From assembly GCA_934546745.1 (NCBI GenBank), contig CAKTDV010000003.1, forward strand, positions 62,001 through 126,000: a stretch of DNA of 64,000 nt, in the 5' to 3' direction. The position numbers were made by a program, and so were the translations under genes. Shown here piece after piece: positions 17,463 through 26,489 of this stretch. Position 1 is the first letter of the stretch; the number at the start of each line of letters is the position of its first letter. Under the pieces are notes generated by a model, which saw only the letters and a program-made list of their open reading frames with translations, did not search any database and was not told the origin of the DNA. Origin of the DNA: an uncultured Desulfovibrio sp. Its GTDB lineage: Bacteria > Desulfobacterota > Desulfovibrionia > Desulfovibrionales > Desulfovibrionaceae.

Positions 17463-18842
17463 ATGAGCGAACAGTCACACATTCTGATTATCGACGACGA
17501 GAAGAACTACCTTCTGGTTCTGCAGACCCTGCTGGAAGACGAGGGCTACGCCGTCACCGCCCTCAATGATCCCGAAACCGCGCTGGCCTTTCTCCATGAA
17601 AGTGAAGTCGATGTGGTCGTGACGGACATGAAGATGCCCAAGGTCAGCGGCCGCGAGGTCCTGCAACAGGTCAAGAAGAACTGGCCCCACATTCCCGTGC
17701 TGATCATGACGGCGTTCGGCTCCATTGAAAGCGCTGTGGAAGCCATGAAATACGGCGCGTTCGACTATATCACCAAACCCTTTTCCAACGACGAGCTGCT
17801 GCTCTCCGTCCATAACGCCACGGAGCTGGCGCGCGCCCACAGGCAGTACCGCCTCCTGCAGGAATCCATGGAGGAACGTTACGGCGTCCACAAGATCGTG
17901 GGCCGCAGCCACGCCATCCGCACCGTCCTCGCCATGGTGGAACGCGCCGCGCCCAGCCGCGCCACGGTGCTCATCTCCGGGGAATCCGGCACGGGCAAGG
18001 AACTTGTCGCCCGCGCCATTCACTATTCCAGCCCCCGCAAGGACAAGCCCTTCATTTCCGTCAACTGCATGGCGCTCAATCCCGGCGTCCTCGAAAGCGA
18101 ACTTTTCGGCCATGAGAAAGGCAGCTTCACGGGCGCGGTGGCCATGCGCCGCGGCCGCTTTGAACAGGCCGACGGGGGAACGCTCTTTCTTGACGAGATA
18201 GCCGAGCTGACGCCGGAACTGCAGGTCAAGCTGCTGCGCGTCCTTCAGGAACGTAAGTTCGAACGGGTGGGCGGCGGCGCGGAAATAGAGATCGACATCC
18301 GCGTGGTGGCCGCCACCAACAAGGATCTTGCCGGGCTGGTGGAAAAGGGGGCTTTCCGCGACGATCTCTACTACCGCCTCAACGTCGTGCAGATTCCCCT
18401 GCCCGCCCTGCGTGAACGCCGCGAGGATATCCCCTCGCTGGTGGCGCATTTCATGGAAAAGGTCACAGCGGAAAACGACATGCCCTCCAAGACCTTCAGC
18501 ACCGAAGCCCTCAACTACCTCACCGGCTACGAATGGCCCGGCAATATCCGGCAACTTGAAAACGTCGTGGAATCCTGCATGGTTCTCGTACCCGGCAACG
18601 TCATCAACGTCGACGATCTACCTGCGGAGATCCGCGACGAGGATTCCCAGTTCAAAAGCGCCGTGGATCTCCTGCCCGTACAGCTCGACCTTGCCGGCAC
18701 CCTGGAAAAAATCGAGGCGGCCCTCATCCGGCGCGCCCTTGTCCGCGCCGACCTCATCCAGGTCAAGGCCGCGGAATACCTCGGCATCTCCAAGAGCCTT
18801 CTTCAATATAAACTGAAAAAGTACGGCATCACAGGGCATTAA
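17463..18842 (+). CDS. Sigma-54-dependent response regulator, NtrC family
   Basis: 459 residues. The receiver domain has phosphoacceptor Asp55 ([10 protein letters not shown]) and conserved Lys in YITKPF. The AAA+ domain has Walker A GESGTGKE (173-180) and GSFTGA (220-225), a tolerated variant of the GAFTGA loop that contacts sigma-54. It ends in a Fis-type helix-turn-helix ([20 protein letters not shown]). It must activate sigma-54 promoters elsewhere, probably under control of the kinase upstream. ATG 17463 is preceded by GAGGAA. The pair is complete and of ordinary length. Confidence 0.95.
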   Translation: MSEQSHILIIDDEKNYLLVLQTLLEDEGYAVTALNDPETALAFLHESEVDVVVTDMKMPKVSGREVLQQVKKNWPHIPVLIMTAFGSIESAVEAMKYGAFDYITKPFSNDELLLSVHNATELARAHRQYRLLQESMEERYGVHKIVGRSHAIRTVLAMVERAAPSRATVLISGESGTGKELVARAIHYSSPRKDKPFISVNCMALNPGVLESELFGHEKGSFTGAVAMRRGRFEQADGGTLFLDEIAELTPELQVKLLRVLQERKFERVGGGAEIEIDIRVVAATNKDLAGLVEKGAFRDDLYYRLNVVQIPLPALRERREDIPSLVAHFMEKVTAENDMPSKTFSTEALNYLTGYEWPGNIRQLENVVESCMVLVPGNVINVDDLPAEIRDEDSQFKSAVDLLPVQLDLAGTLEKIEAALIRRALVRADLIQVKAAEYLGISKSLLQYKLKKYGITGH

Positions 18843-18844
18843 AA

Positions 18845-18868
18845 AAAGCCCCCGGCAGGGCGGGCTTT
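18845..18868 (+). terminator. Hairpin after the response regulator gene
   Basis: AAAGCCC (18845-18851) pairs with GGGCTTT (18862-18868), starting just after the stop codon. Only three T fall in the arm and no T-run follows on the plus strand, so termination strength is uncertain. Confidence 0.5.
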
Positions 18869-18953
18869 CCGTCTCCATGCCGGAGAAAGGCCGCATTTCC
18901 CAATTTTTCGCGATTTATTTATATCCAGGTATTTCATTATGTTACAGAATTTG

Positions 18954-18978
18954 TGAAAAAAGTGCTTACACTTTTTCA
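18954..18978. promoter_or_regulatory. AT-rich inverted repeat before the molybdenum hydroxylase cluster
   Basis: TGAAAAAAGTG (18954-18964) and CACTTTTTCA (18969-18978) are near-perfect inverted arms around CTTA, in a strikingly AT-rich stretch (18900-18980) of this GC-rich window. A possible promoter TTGACC (18989-18994), 18-base spacer, CATTCT (19013-19018) follows immediately. Operator function is inference. Confidence 0.45.
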
Positions 18979-19073
18979 GACAGACCCCTTGACCTTGCGC
19001 CCCAAAAGGGAGCATTCTCAGACCTACTCCCGCGCACGCTTCTTTTGCGAGGGAGAACCCCGCAGGAGACGCC

Positions 19074-20090
19074 ATGAAAACCATTCCGGTGGCAGAGGCC
19101 GTAGGCACCGTGCTGTGCCACGATATCACACGCATTGAGCCGGGCGGCGAAAAAGGCCCCGTCTTCCGCAAGGGGCACATTGTCCGGGAGGAAGACATCC
19201 CCGTCCTGCTGCGCGTGGGAAAGGAGCACCTGTATGTGGCCACTCCCGGGGAAGGCATGCTGCACGAGGATGAGGCCGCCGCGCGCATAGCGCATGCTGT
19301 GGCCGGCGAAAACCTTGCCCTCTCCGCTCCGAAGGAAGGCCGCATCAACTTTCTGGCGCAATGCCAGGGCCTGCTGCGGGTGGACGTACCCGCGCTGAAC
19401 CGCGTCAACGCCTTCCCCGAGGCGGCGCTGGCGACCCTGCACACCATGCAGGAAGTGCGGAAGGATCAGGCCGTAGGCGGTACGCGCATCATTCCGCTGT
19501 TCATCGAGGAAGAAAAGATTGCCGCCCTGGAAAAAGCCGTCTCCGCTCCCGTCCTTTCCGTCCTGCCCTTCCGGCCGCTGCGGGTCGGCATCGTCACCAC
19601 AGGCAGCGAGGTCTTCCACGGCCGCATCACCGACGGTTTCGGGCCCGTCCTGCGCAAGAAATTCGCGGCGCTGGGCTGCACGGTGGCAGGGCAGACGATC
19701 GTGAACGACGACATCGCCATGATCAGCGCCGCCATACGGCGGTTCCTTGACGAGGGCGTCGGGATGGTGGTCTGCACGGGCGGCATGTCCGTGGACCCCG
19801 ACGATCGGACGCCGGCGGCCATCCGCGCGGCGGGCGGCGTGGTGGAAAGCTACGGCGCGCCCATGTTCCCGGGGGCCATGTTCCTGCTTGCCCAGAGCGG
19901 CGGCGTCCCGCTGCTGGGTCTGCCCGGCTGCGTCATGTACCACAAGGCCAGCATCTTTGACATCATCGTTCCCCGCCTGCTGGCGGGCGTGCCCGTAAGC
20001 CGCGCGGATATTGCCGCGCTCGGGCACGGCGGTTTCTGCGGCGCCTGTCAGGAATGCCATTACCCCATGTGCGGTTTCGGCAAATACTGA
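19074..20090 (+). CDS. MoeA-like molybdopterin-binding protein with C-terminal cysteine cluster
   Basis: 338 residues. The C-terminal two thirds form a MoCF/MoeA-type molybdopterin-binding domain: VGIVTTGSEVFHGRI, then VVCTGGMSVDPDDRTPAAIR and PLLGLPGCVMYHKASIFDI. Such domains bind molybdopterin during molybdate insertion. The N-terminal 140 residues are not typical MoeA. The tail has four cysteines (CGACQECHYPMC) that look like a metal or cluster site. It directly precedes mop, so it is probably a dedicated cofactor-handling partner of that enzyme rather than the housekeeping MoeA. Length is shorter than MoeA (about 400). Confidence 0.85.
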   Translation: MKTIPVAEAVGTVLCHDITRIEPGGEKGPVFRKGHIVREEDIPVLLRVGKEHLYVATPGEGMLHEDEAAARIAHAVAGENLALSAPKEGRINFLAQCQGLLRVDVPALNRVNAFPEAALATLHTMQEVRKDQAVGGTRIIPLFIEEEKIAALEKAVSAPVLSVLPFRPLRVGIVTTGSEVFHGRITDGFGPVLRKKFAALGCTVAGQTIVNDDIAMISAAIRRFLDEGVGMVVCTGGMSVDPDDRTPAAIRAAGGVVESYGAPMFPGAMFLLAQSGGVPLLGLPGCVMYHKASIFDIIVPRLLAGVPVSRADIAALGHGGFCGACQECHYPMCGFGKY

Positions 20091-20111
20091 CTCCCCACGG
20101 AACGGCGGGCC

Positions 20112-20197
20112 ATCCCCCCCGGGTGGGGGATTGTCCCCGGAGAAATTTTCAGCCCCAGTCTTTCTCTCGCCCCGTCGCGCACTCTGGGCGGGAGAAA
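20112..20197 (+). promoter_or_regulatory. Structured 5' leader of mop
   Basis: Two hairpins lie between the MoeA-like gene and mop: ATCCCCC (20112-20118) / GGGGGAT (20125-20131), and a 12-bp stem TTTCTCTCGCCC (20161-20172) / GGGCGGGAGAAA (20186-20197) with one G-U pair. Such a leader could be a terminator or a cofactor-sensing element. No T-tract follows either hairpin. Confidence 0.4.
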
Positions 20198-20255
20198 CCC
20201 CATCAGCTTCGGGCCGGGCATGGCGCGGATTCCGGTCCCCATCCAGGAGGTTCGC

Positions 20256-22982
20256 ATGTTCACAAAGACGCTCATGGTCAACGGCGTTGCCCGCCAGGTG
20301 CTTGTCACCGCCGGCGACGTTCTCGCCAACGTGCTGCGCAACCAGCTCAAACTCACCAGCGTGAAGATCGGTTGCGAAAAAGGGCAGTGCGGCGCCTGCT
20401 CCATCATCCTGAACGGTAAGCTGGTCCGCAGCTGTGTCTTCAAGATGAACCGCGTTGAGGACAATGCCGAAATCACAACGCTGGAAGGTCTGGGCACGCC
20501 CGATCATCTGCATCCCCTTCAGGAAGCCTGGATTTTCCACGGCGCGGCCCAGTGCGGCTTCTGCACGCCCGGTTTCATCCTGTCCGCCAAGAACCTGCTG
20601 GATCACAACCCCAACCCCACCCGCGAGGATGTGCGCGACTGGTTCCAGAAGCACCGTAACGTCTGCCGCTGCACCGGCTACATTCCGCTGGTGGACGCCG
20701 TCATGGACGCCGCCGCCGTCATGCGCGGCGACAAGGACATTGAGGAAATCCGCTACAAGCTGCCCGCCGGCGCCAGCGCCTTTGGTTCGCGCCTGCCCCG
20801 TCCCAGCGCCGTCGCCAAGGTGACCGGCACCGCCGAATACGGGGCGGACGCCGCCGTGCGCATGCCGGCCGGAACGCTGCACCTCGCCCTGGCGCAGGCC
20901 AAGGTGTCCCACGCCATCATCCACGGTATCGACACCTCCGAAGCCGAAAAGATGCCCGGCGTATATCGCGTGCTGACGCACAAGGATGTCAAGGGCAAGA
21001 ACCGCATCACCGGCCTGATCACCTTCCCGGACAACAAGGGCGACGGCTGGGATCGCCCCATTCTCAACGACGAGAAGGTGTTCCAGTACGGCGATGCCCT
21101 GGCCATCGTCTGCGCCGATACCGAATGCAACGCCCGTGCCGCCGCCGAGAAGGTGAAGTTCGATCTGGAACCGCTCCCCGAATACATGAACGCCATGGAC
21201 GCCATGGCTCCGGACGCCATTGAAATCCACCCCGGCACCCCCAATATCTATTACGAACCCCACATCGAAAAGGGCGACGACACCAAACCTTTCTTTGAGG
21301 ATCCCAACAACGTCGTGGTGGAAGACAGCTTCTATACCCAGCGCCAGCCGCACCTGAACATCGAACCCGACGTGGGTTACGGCTATCTGAACGACGAAGG
21401 GCAGCTCGTCATCCACTCCAAGTCCATCGGCCTGCACCTGCACGGCCTGATGATCGCCCCCGGTCTGGGCGTTGAGTTCGGCAAGGATCTGGTCATGGTG
21501 CAGAACACCACCGGCGGCACCTTCGGCTACAAGTTCAGCCCCACCATGGAAGCCCTGATCGGCGTCGCCGTTCTGGCGACGGGCCGCCCCTGTCACCTGC
21601 GCTACAACTATGAGCAGCAGCAGCAGTACACCGGCAAGCGCTCGCCCTTCTGGACGACCGTGCGCATGGCCGCCGACAAAACGACCGGCAAGATCAAGGC
21701 CATGGAAACCGACTGGACCTGCGACCACGGCCCCTATTCCGAATTTGGCGACCTGCTGACCCTGCGCGGCGCGCAGTTCATCGGCGCGGGCTACGGCATT
21801 CCGAACATCCGCGGCGACGGACGCACCGTGGCCACCAACCACGCCTGGGGCGCGGCCTTCCGCGGCTACGGCGGCCCCGAATCGGAATTCCCCTCCGAAG
21901 TGCTGATGGACGAACTGGCCGAAAAGCTGGGCATGGACCCCTTCGATCTGCGCGAAATCAACTGCTACAAGGAAGGCGACACCACGCCCACGGGGCAGAA
22001 ACCCGAAGTCATCAACCTGCCCACCATGTTCAAGACCCTGCGTCCCAAGTATGAGGCCGCCAAGGCAAAGGCCAAGGCGGAATCCACCGACGCCGTCAAG
22101 CGCGGCGTAGGTCTGGCGCTCGCCGTGTACGGCGCGGGTCTGGACGGCCCGGACTCCTCCGAAGCCTGGGCGGAACTCAACCCCGACGGCTCCGTGACCA
22201 TCGGCAGCTCGTGGGAAGATCACGGTCAGGGCGCCGACTCCGGCGCGCAGTGCACGGCCCACGAAGCGCTGCGTCCGCTGGGCATCCCGGTGGAAAAGAT
22301 CCGCCTGGTGATGAACGACTCCAGCAAGACCCCCAATTCCGGCCCCGCTGGCGGCTCCCGTTCGCAAGTCATGACAGGCAATGCCATCCGCGTTTCCTGC
22401 GAAATGCTCATTGAGGCCATGCGCAAACCCGAAGGCGGCTTCTACACCTATGACGAAATGAAGGCCGCGGGCCGCGACGTGCGCCAGAACGGCAAATGGA
22501 CCGCCCCCGCCAAAGACTGCGGCAAGAACTGCCAGGGCGAACCCTTCTGCTGCTACATGTACGGTCTTTTCATGGCCGAAGTGGCCGTGGACGTGGCCAC
22601 GGGCAAGACGACCGTGGAAAAGATGACCATGGTTGCCGACATCGGCAAGGTGGTCAACTCCCTGCTGACGGACGGCCAGCTCTACGGCGGCATCGCCCAG
22701 GGCGTCGGCCTGGCGCTCAGCGAAGACTACGAGGACATCAAGAAACACAGCACCATGGCGGGAGCCGGCATTCCCTACATCAAGGATATTCCGGACAATA
22801 TTGAGCTCATCTACGTGCAGACGCCGCGCCCCGACGGCCCCTTCGGCGCATCCGGCACCGGCGAAATCCCGTTGTGCGGCCCGCACCCGGCCATCATCAA
22901 CGCCATTTACAACGCCTGCGGCGCGCGTGTGACCCATCTTCCCGCCTATCCTGAAAAGGTGCTGGCGGCCATGAGGAAATAG
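20256..22982 (+). CDS. mop: Molybdenum aldehyde oxidoreductase Mop (xanthine oxidase family)
   Basis: 908 residues. Oxidises aldehydes to carboxylic acids at a molybdopterin-cytosine-dinucleotide Mo site, passing electrons through two [2Fe-2S] clusters. Cysteines 40, 45, 48, 60 bind the plant-ferredoxin-type cluster and 100, 103, 137, 139 the second; these numbers equal those of the Desulfovibrio gigas enzyme (907 residues). Glu870 in GTGEIPL corresponds to its catalytic Glu869. FRGYGGPESEF and the GSSWEDHGQGADSG stretch are cofactor-binding segments. ATG 20256 follows AGGAGG by five bases. No FAD domain is present, as expected for this subfamily. A strong terminator follows, separating it from xdhC. 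Confidence 0.97.
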   Translation: MFTKTLMVNGVARQVLVTAGDVLANVLRNQLKLTSVKIGCEKGQCGACSIILNGKLVRSCVFKMNRVEDNAEITTLEGLGTPDHLHPLQEAWIFHGAAQCGFCTPGFILSAKNLLDHNPNPTREDVRDWFQKHRNVCRCTGYIPLVDAVMDAAAVMRGDKDIEEIRYKLPAGASAFGSRLPRPSAVAKVTGTAEYGADAAVRMPAGTLHLALAQAKVSHAIIHGIDTSEAEKMPGVYRVLTHKDVKGKNRITGLITFPDNKGDGWDRPILNDEKVFQYGDALAIVCADTECNARAAAEKVKFDLEPLPEYMNAMDAMAPDAIEIHPGTPNIYYEPHIEKGDDTKPFFEDPNNVVVEDSFYTQRQPHLNIEPDVGYGYLNDEGQLVIHSKSIGLHLHGLMIAPGLGVEFGKDLVMVQNTTGGTFGYKFSPTMEALIGVAVLATGRPCHLRYNYEQQQQYTGKRSPFWTTVRMAADKTTGKIKAMETDWTCDHGPYSEFGDLLTLRGAQFIGAGYGIPNIRGDGRTVATNHAWGAAFRGYGGPESEFPSEVLMDELAEKLGMDPFDLREINCYKEGDTTPTGQKPEVINLPTMFKTLRPKYEAAKAKAKAESTDAVKRGVGLALAVYGAGLDGPDSSEAWAELNPDGSVTIGSSWEDHGQGADSGAQCTAHEALRPLGIPVEKIRLVMNDSSKTPNSGPAGGSRSQVMTGNAIRVSCEMLIEAMRKPEGGFYTYDEMKAAGRDVRQNGKWTAPAKDCGKNCQGEPFCCYMYGLFMAEVAVDVATGKTTVEKMTMVADIGKVVNSLLTDGQLYGGIAQGVGLALSEDYEDIKKHSTMAGAGIPYIKDIPDNIELIYVQTPRPDGPFGASGTGEIPLCGPHPAIINAIYNACGARVTHLPAYPEKVLAAMRK

Positions 22983-23009
22983 CCGCCCCGCGCAGCGACA
23001 CAACAGAAC

Positions 23010-23039
23010 AGGGGAGCATCCGTTGGGGTGCTCCCCTTT
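23010..23039 (+). terminator. Intrinsic terminator after mop
   Basis: AGGGGAGCA (23010-23018) pairs with TGCTCCCCT (23029-23037), ending in TTT. It lies 28 bases past the mop stop. Confidence 0.8.
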
Positions 23040-23081
23040 GCCATATATACCGTCTTTCGGCGAAAAAAGGCCTTTTACGGG

Positions 23082-23110
23082 TTGACGGAGGCGGGTTCCG
23101 GCGGCATACA
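23082..23110 (+). promoter_or_regulatory. Putative promoter of xdhC-mocA
   Basis: TTGACG (23082-23087), 17-base spacer, CATACA (23105-23110). Located between the mop terminator and xdhC, leaving a leader of about 90 bases. The -10 match is modest. Confidence 0.45.
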
Positions 23111-23207
23111 GTGCTCCTTGAGAAGACATTGTCGAGGAATTTTTTGCCCAGACAGGATTTCACCGGCCTTGCCGCCGTGCCAGAAATATCTTTCAAAGGA
23201 AGTTGTG

Positions 23208-24239
23208 ATGCGCAGCCTGCTCTCGGAGCTTGTGGCACGTCTGACCGCCGGAGAGGCGGTCGCCACGGCGACCATTGTCTATCAGGACGGTTCCGCGCCG
23301 CGCGGGGCGGGTTCAAAACTGCTTGCCAGCGAAAAGGGGCTGCTGTACGGCACGACCGGCGGCGGACTGGCCGAAGCCAGAGCCATCGAGGCCTGTGCGC
23401 GCAGTCTGCGCGACGGCCGGGCCACCGAACTGGACTTTCTCATGGACGGAGAACTCGCCGCCAATGCGGAAATGATTTGCGGCGGACGGGTTCGCCTGCT
23501 GATAGAACCTTTTCTGCCGGGCAAGGCCCCTCTTGCGCTTTTGCAACAGGCGGCGCGGGATGAACGCCGCGGCGGCTGCGTGGCGCTGCGCCCCTTTCCT
23601 CCCGACGGCGACGATCAATGGAGCCTGCTGACGCCGGACGGCCGCCTGCTGGGCGCGCCACTGGATCTCAGCGGGGAGGAACGGGCCGCCCTGCGGGAAA
23701 AAACGGAAGCCGAAGTGCTTTCCGCTGGGGGAAAAACCCTTTTTGCCGAACCGTATTGCCCGGCCCGGCGGCTGATCATTGCCGGAGGCGGGCATGTCTC
23801 GCGCCCCACGGTCACCGTTGGCGCACTGGCGGGTTTCGATGTGCATGTTCTGGATGACAGAGCCGAATACGCTCGGCCGGAACGCTTTCCGGAGGCCACC
23901 TCGACGCGGGTTGTGCCCGGCTTTCTCCATTGCTTTGACGATCTTGCTCCCGGCCCCCGGGACTACATCGTCATTGTGACGCGCGGGCACCGGCATGACG
24001 GCACGGCGCTGGAACAGGCGCTGCGCACAGAGGCCGATTATATCGGAATGATTGGCAGCAGCCGCAAAAAGGAACAGGTATTTCAGCATCTACGGGAAAA
24101 AGGCGTTTCCCGGACGGAACTCGACCGCGTTTTCTCGCCCATCGGCCTTGCCATCGGCGCGGAAACGCCGGAAGAAATCGCCGTCAGCATCATTGCGCAG
24201 TGCATTGCCCACCGGCGGGGCACTCCGTGCGAACGCTAG
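23208..24239 (+). CDS. xdhC: XdhC/CoxI-family molybdenum hydroxylase maturation protein
   Basis: 343 residues. XdhC-type proteins bind molybdenum cofactor, promote its sulfuration and insert it into xanthine-dehydrogenase-family enzymes; the client here should be Mop. N-terminal XdhC/CoxI domain: TATIVYQDGSAPRGAGSK, TTGGGLAEARAIE. C-terminal Rossmann domain: RRLIIAGGGHVSRPT, then IVIVTRGHRHDGTAL and YIGMIGSSRKK, all family signatures. ATG 23208 is chosen because AAAGGA lies seven bases before it. Its end overlaps the next gene by 13 bases, so translation is coupled. Confidence 0.92.
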   Translation: MRSLLSELVARLTAGEAVATATIVYQDGSAPRGAGSKLLASEKGLLYGTTGGGLAEARAIEACARSLRDGRATELDFLMDGELAANAEMICGGRVRLLIEPFLPGKAPLALLQQAARDERRGGCVALRPFPPDGDDQWSLLTPDGRLLGAPLDLSGEERAALREKTEAEVLSAGGKTLFAEPYCPARRLIIAGGGHVSRPTVTVGALAGFDVHVLDDRAEYARPERFPEATSTRVVPGFLHCFDDLAPGPRDYIVIVTRGHRHDGTALEQALRTEADYIGMIGSSRKKEQVFQHLREKGVSRTELDRVFSPIGLAIGAETPEEIAVSIIAQCIAHRRGTPCER

Positions 24240-25393
24240 CCCTGATTCTGGCCGCGGGATTTTCCACCCGCATGGGCGCATTCAAACCCCTGCTGCCCCT
24301 TCCGGAGGCGGATGGGGGAACCTGCCCCGCGCTGGAGTTCCTGTGCCGCACCTATGCGGAACGCCATGTTCCCGTCCTGGTGGTTTCCGGTTTCCGGGGC
24401 GACGAGGTCGATGCGGTCGCCCGCGCCTGCGGCGCGCGCGGTGTGCGCAATCCGCACCCCGAAAACGGCATGTTCTCTTCCGTGCGGACGGGACTCGCGG
24501 CCCTCCCGGAAGAGGTAGACGCCGTCTTTGTCCACCCCGTGGACATTCCTCTCGTGCGTCCCATGACGGTGCAGCGTCTTCTGGATGCCGCCGTGGAGAC
24601 GGACGCCGTTCTCCTGCCCTCCTTTGCCGGAAACGAGGGGCATCCGCCGCTGATTCCCCGGCGGTACGCGCGCCGGATTCTGGCATGGCAGGGACAGGGC
24701 GGCCTGCGCGGCGCGCTGGAAGGGCTGCCGCAACGCGCCGTCCCCGTGGCGGACGCGCTCTGCCTGCCGGATATGGACACACAGGCGGACTATGCCGCGC
24801 TGCGGCAGGCCGCCCCGCGCCGCCATCTGCTCTCGCCCGCCGAAGCGGAAATCATGCTGGATATTGAGGGACTCCCGCCGCGCGGACAACGCCATTGCCG
24901 GGCCGTGGGGGCCGTCGCGGCGGCGCTTGCCCGGGCGCTCACCGCCGCGCGGGCCGCCAAAGGCGAACCGCCGGTGGATGCGGAGGAAGCGCTTGTGGGG
25001 GGACTTCTCCACGACATCCGCAAAGGGCACCCGGAACACGAGGCGGCGGCGGGGCGTCTCCTGCGGCACTACGGCATGGAGAGGCTCGCCTGGCTGGTGG
25101 AATCGCACAGGGATCTCCCTCTCCCCGACGGGATGCCGCTGAGCGCGCGCGAACTGGTTTTTCTGGCGGACAAAGTTGTCTGCGGCGCATGGGTTCTGCC
25201 GCTGGAACGGCGTTTTCAGCAGAAACTCGATCAATTCCGTGGAGACGCCGAAGCCTGCGCGGCCATTGAGGGCCGCCGGGAACGGGCCGCCCGTCTGGCC
25301 GCGCGCTTTGCCGCCGAAGCGCATGTCCGCGCCGAGACAGTGGCGCTGACGGCCGCTCCCCCCTGGGACGAACGCGAACGCGCGGGATCCTGA
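24227..25393 (+). CDS. MocA-like molybdopterin nucleotidyltransferase fused to an HD-domain hydrolase
   Basis: 388 residues. Residues 1-190 are a MobA/MocA nucleotidyltransferase (LALILAAGFSTRMGAFKPLL, HPVDIPLVRP), most likely CTP-dependent MocA, since Mop-type enzymes carry the cytosine dinucleotide form of the cofactor. From about residue 200 an HD phosphohydrolase domain follows (RGQRHCRAV, GGLLHDIRKGHPEHE). GTG 24227 is selected: GGCGGGG lies six bases upstream and it overlaps the xdhC stop. An in-frame ATG at 24200 is inside xdhC without SD. The HD partner's substrate is unknown; it may act on a nucleotide or cofactor degradation product. Confidence 0.85.
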   Translation: MRTLALILAAGFSTRMGAFKPLLPLPEADGGTCPALEFLCRTYAERHVPVLVVSGFRGDEVDAVARACGARGVRNPHPENGMFSSVRTGLAALPEEVDAVFVHPVDIPLVRPMTVQRLLDAAVETDAVLLPSFAGNEGHPPLIPRRYARRILAWQGQGGLRGALEGLPQRAVPVADALCLPDMDTQADYAALRQAAPRRHLLSPAEAEIMLDIEGLPPRGQRHCRAVGAVAAALARALTAARAAKGEPPVDAEEALVGGLLHDIRKGHPEHEAAAGRLLRHYGMERLAWLVESHRDLPLPDGMPLSARELVFLADKVVCGAWVLPLERRFQQKLDQFRGDAEACAAIEGRRERAARLAARFAAEAHVRAETVALTAAPPWDERERAGS

Positions 25394-25394
25394 C

Positions 25395-26015
25395 ATGGCG
25401 CTCTACCTTCTCCGCCACGGGGCCTTGCCCCCCAATCCACGGCGGCGTTTTGTGGGCCAGCGCGATCTGCCCCTGACGCCGCGCGGGCGGCGGCAAATCG
25501 CCTTCTGGGCGGACATGCTGGCGCGGACGCCCCTGAAACGCATTCTCTGTTCCTCCCTGCAACGCGGCCGGGACACGGCCCGCATCATCGGAAGCCGTCA
25601 TCCGCGAACGCCCGTCATCCCCTCGGACGCCTTCCGGGAGATCCATCTCGGCCATTGGGAAGGACTGACGCCCGCAGAGGTGGAGGAGCGTTTTCCCGGC
25701 GCCTATGCGGCGCGCGGCCGTTGTCTGGCCGATTATTGCCCGCACGGCGGCGAATCCTTCCGTATGCTGGCCCGGCGCGTGCTTCCCGCCCTGCGCGATG
25801 CCCTGTGGGACGCCCTATCGCCGGATGCGGAGGAACATGTTCTGCTGGCGGCGCACGGCGGCGTCATCCGCGTTATTCTGGCCTATGCGCTGGCGATCCC
25901 GCTGGAACGCCTGCTGGATATTCCTCAGCCCTATGCCGCCTGCACACGCCTTGAGCCAGGATCGGATTTCTTCGATGCGCTGCCGGGCTTCCTCAACGGC
26001 GCGGACCTTCCGTGA
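25395..26015 (+). CDS. Histidine phosphatase family protein (phosphoglycerate mutase-like)
   Basis: 206 residues. LYLLRHGAL carries the catalytic RHG phosphohistidine motif, followed by SSLQRGRDTARII, REIHLGHWEG and late HGG in LLAAHGGVIRVIL. The layout matches alpha-ribazole-phosphatase/CobC-like members more than glycolytic mutases. It starts one base after the mocA-HD stop, so it belongs to the operon; it may dephosphorylate an intermediate handled by the HD domain. Substrate not deducible. Confidence 0.85.
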   Translation: MALYLLRHGALPPNPRRRFVGQRDLPLTPRGRRQIAFWADMLARTPLKRILCSSLQRGRDTARIIGSRHPRTPVIPSDAFREIHLGHWEGLTPAEVEERFPGAYAARGRCLADYCPHGGESFRMLARRVLPALRDALWDALSPDAEEHVLLAAHGGVIRVILAYALAIPLERLLDIPQPYAACTRLEPGSDFFDALPGFLNGADLP

Positions 26016-26461
26016 TCGCTGTGGCGCTGGCCTGCGGCGGACTTTTCCTGGCCTCCTTTCTGGCGGCGACGCTGCTGCCCGCCCAGTCGGAACTGACGCT
26101 GGCCGCGCTGCTGATGCGCGAGGCCGCGCCCGTCTGGCTTCTGCTGGCGGTCGCCACCGCGGGCAATACGGCGGGCTCCAGCGTCAACTGGCTGCTGGGC
26201 CGGAGCCTGGCGCGCTTTCAGGGGCGGCGCTGGTTCCCGGCGTCCGCCGCCGCGCTGGCGCGGGCGGAACGCTGGTACCGCCGTTACGGGCGCTGGTCGC
26301 TGCTGCTCAGCTGGGCTCCCGTCGTCGGCGATCCGCTGACGCTGGCGGCGGGCGTCCTGCGCGAACCCTTCCCGTCGTTTGTGCTCATGACGCTGGCCGC
26401 GAAACTGGGACGGTATCTTGTGGTGGCGGCCGCCACCCTCGCATGGACAGGCGGCCCCTAG
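26012..26461 (+). CDS. YqaA-like small membrane protein (DedA/SNARE-associated superfamily)
   Basis: 149 residues, three or four hydrophobic segments. The family hallmarks are LPAQSELTLAALLM near the N-terminus, GNTAGSSVNWLLGR (conserved G-N-T-x-G-S) and RWSLLLSWAPVVGDPLTLAAG. Relatives in the DedA superfamily are implicated in lipid or proton transport. GTG 26012 overlaps the preceding TGA (GTGA). Its link to the molybdenum operon is positional only. Confidence 0.85.
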   Translation: MIAVALACGGLFLASFLAATLLPAQSELTLAALLMREAAPVWLLLAVATAGNTAGSSVNWLLGRSLARFQGRRWFPASAAALARAERWYRRYGRWSLLLSWAPVVGDPLTLAAGVLREPFPSFVLMTLAAKLGRYLVVAAATLAWTGGP

Positions 26462-26489
26462 AACGGAAATTCTGATCAAGGAGCGGACC

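Noticed and set aside
18966..23129. A 1387-codon open frame on the minus strand opposite the MoeA-like gene and mop
   Set aside because: It is the complement of well-supported genes with intact catalytic motifs; long antisense frames are expected at this GC content. Its translation is His/Gly/Ala-rich and without domain pattern.
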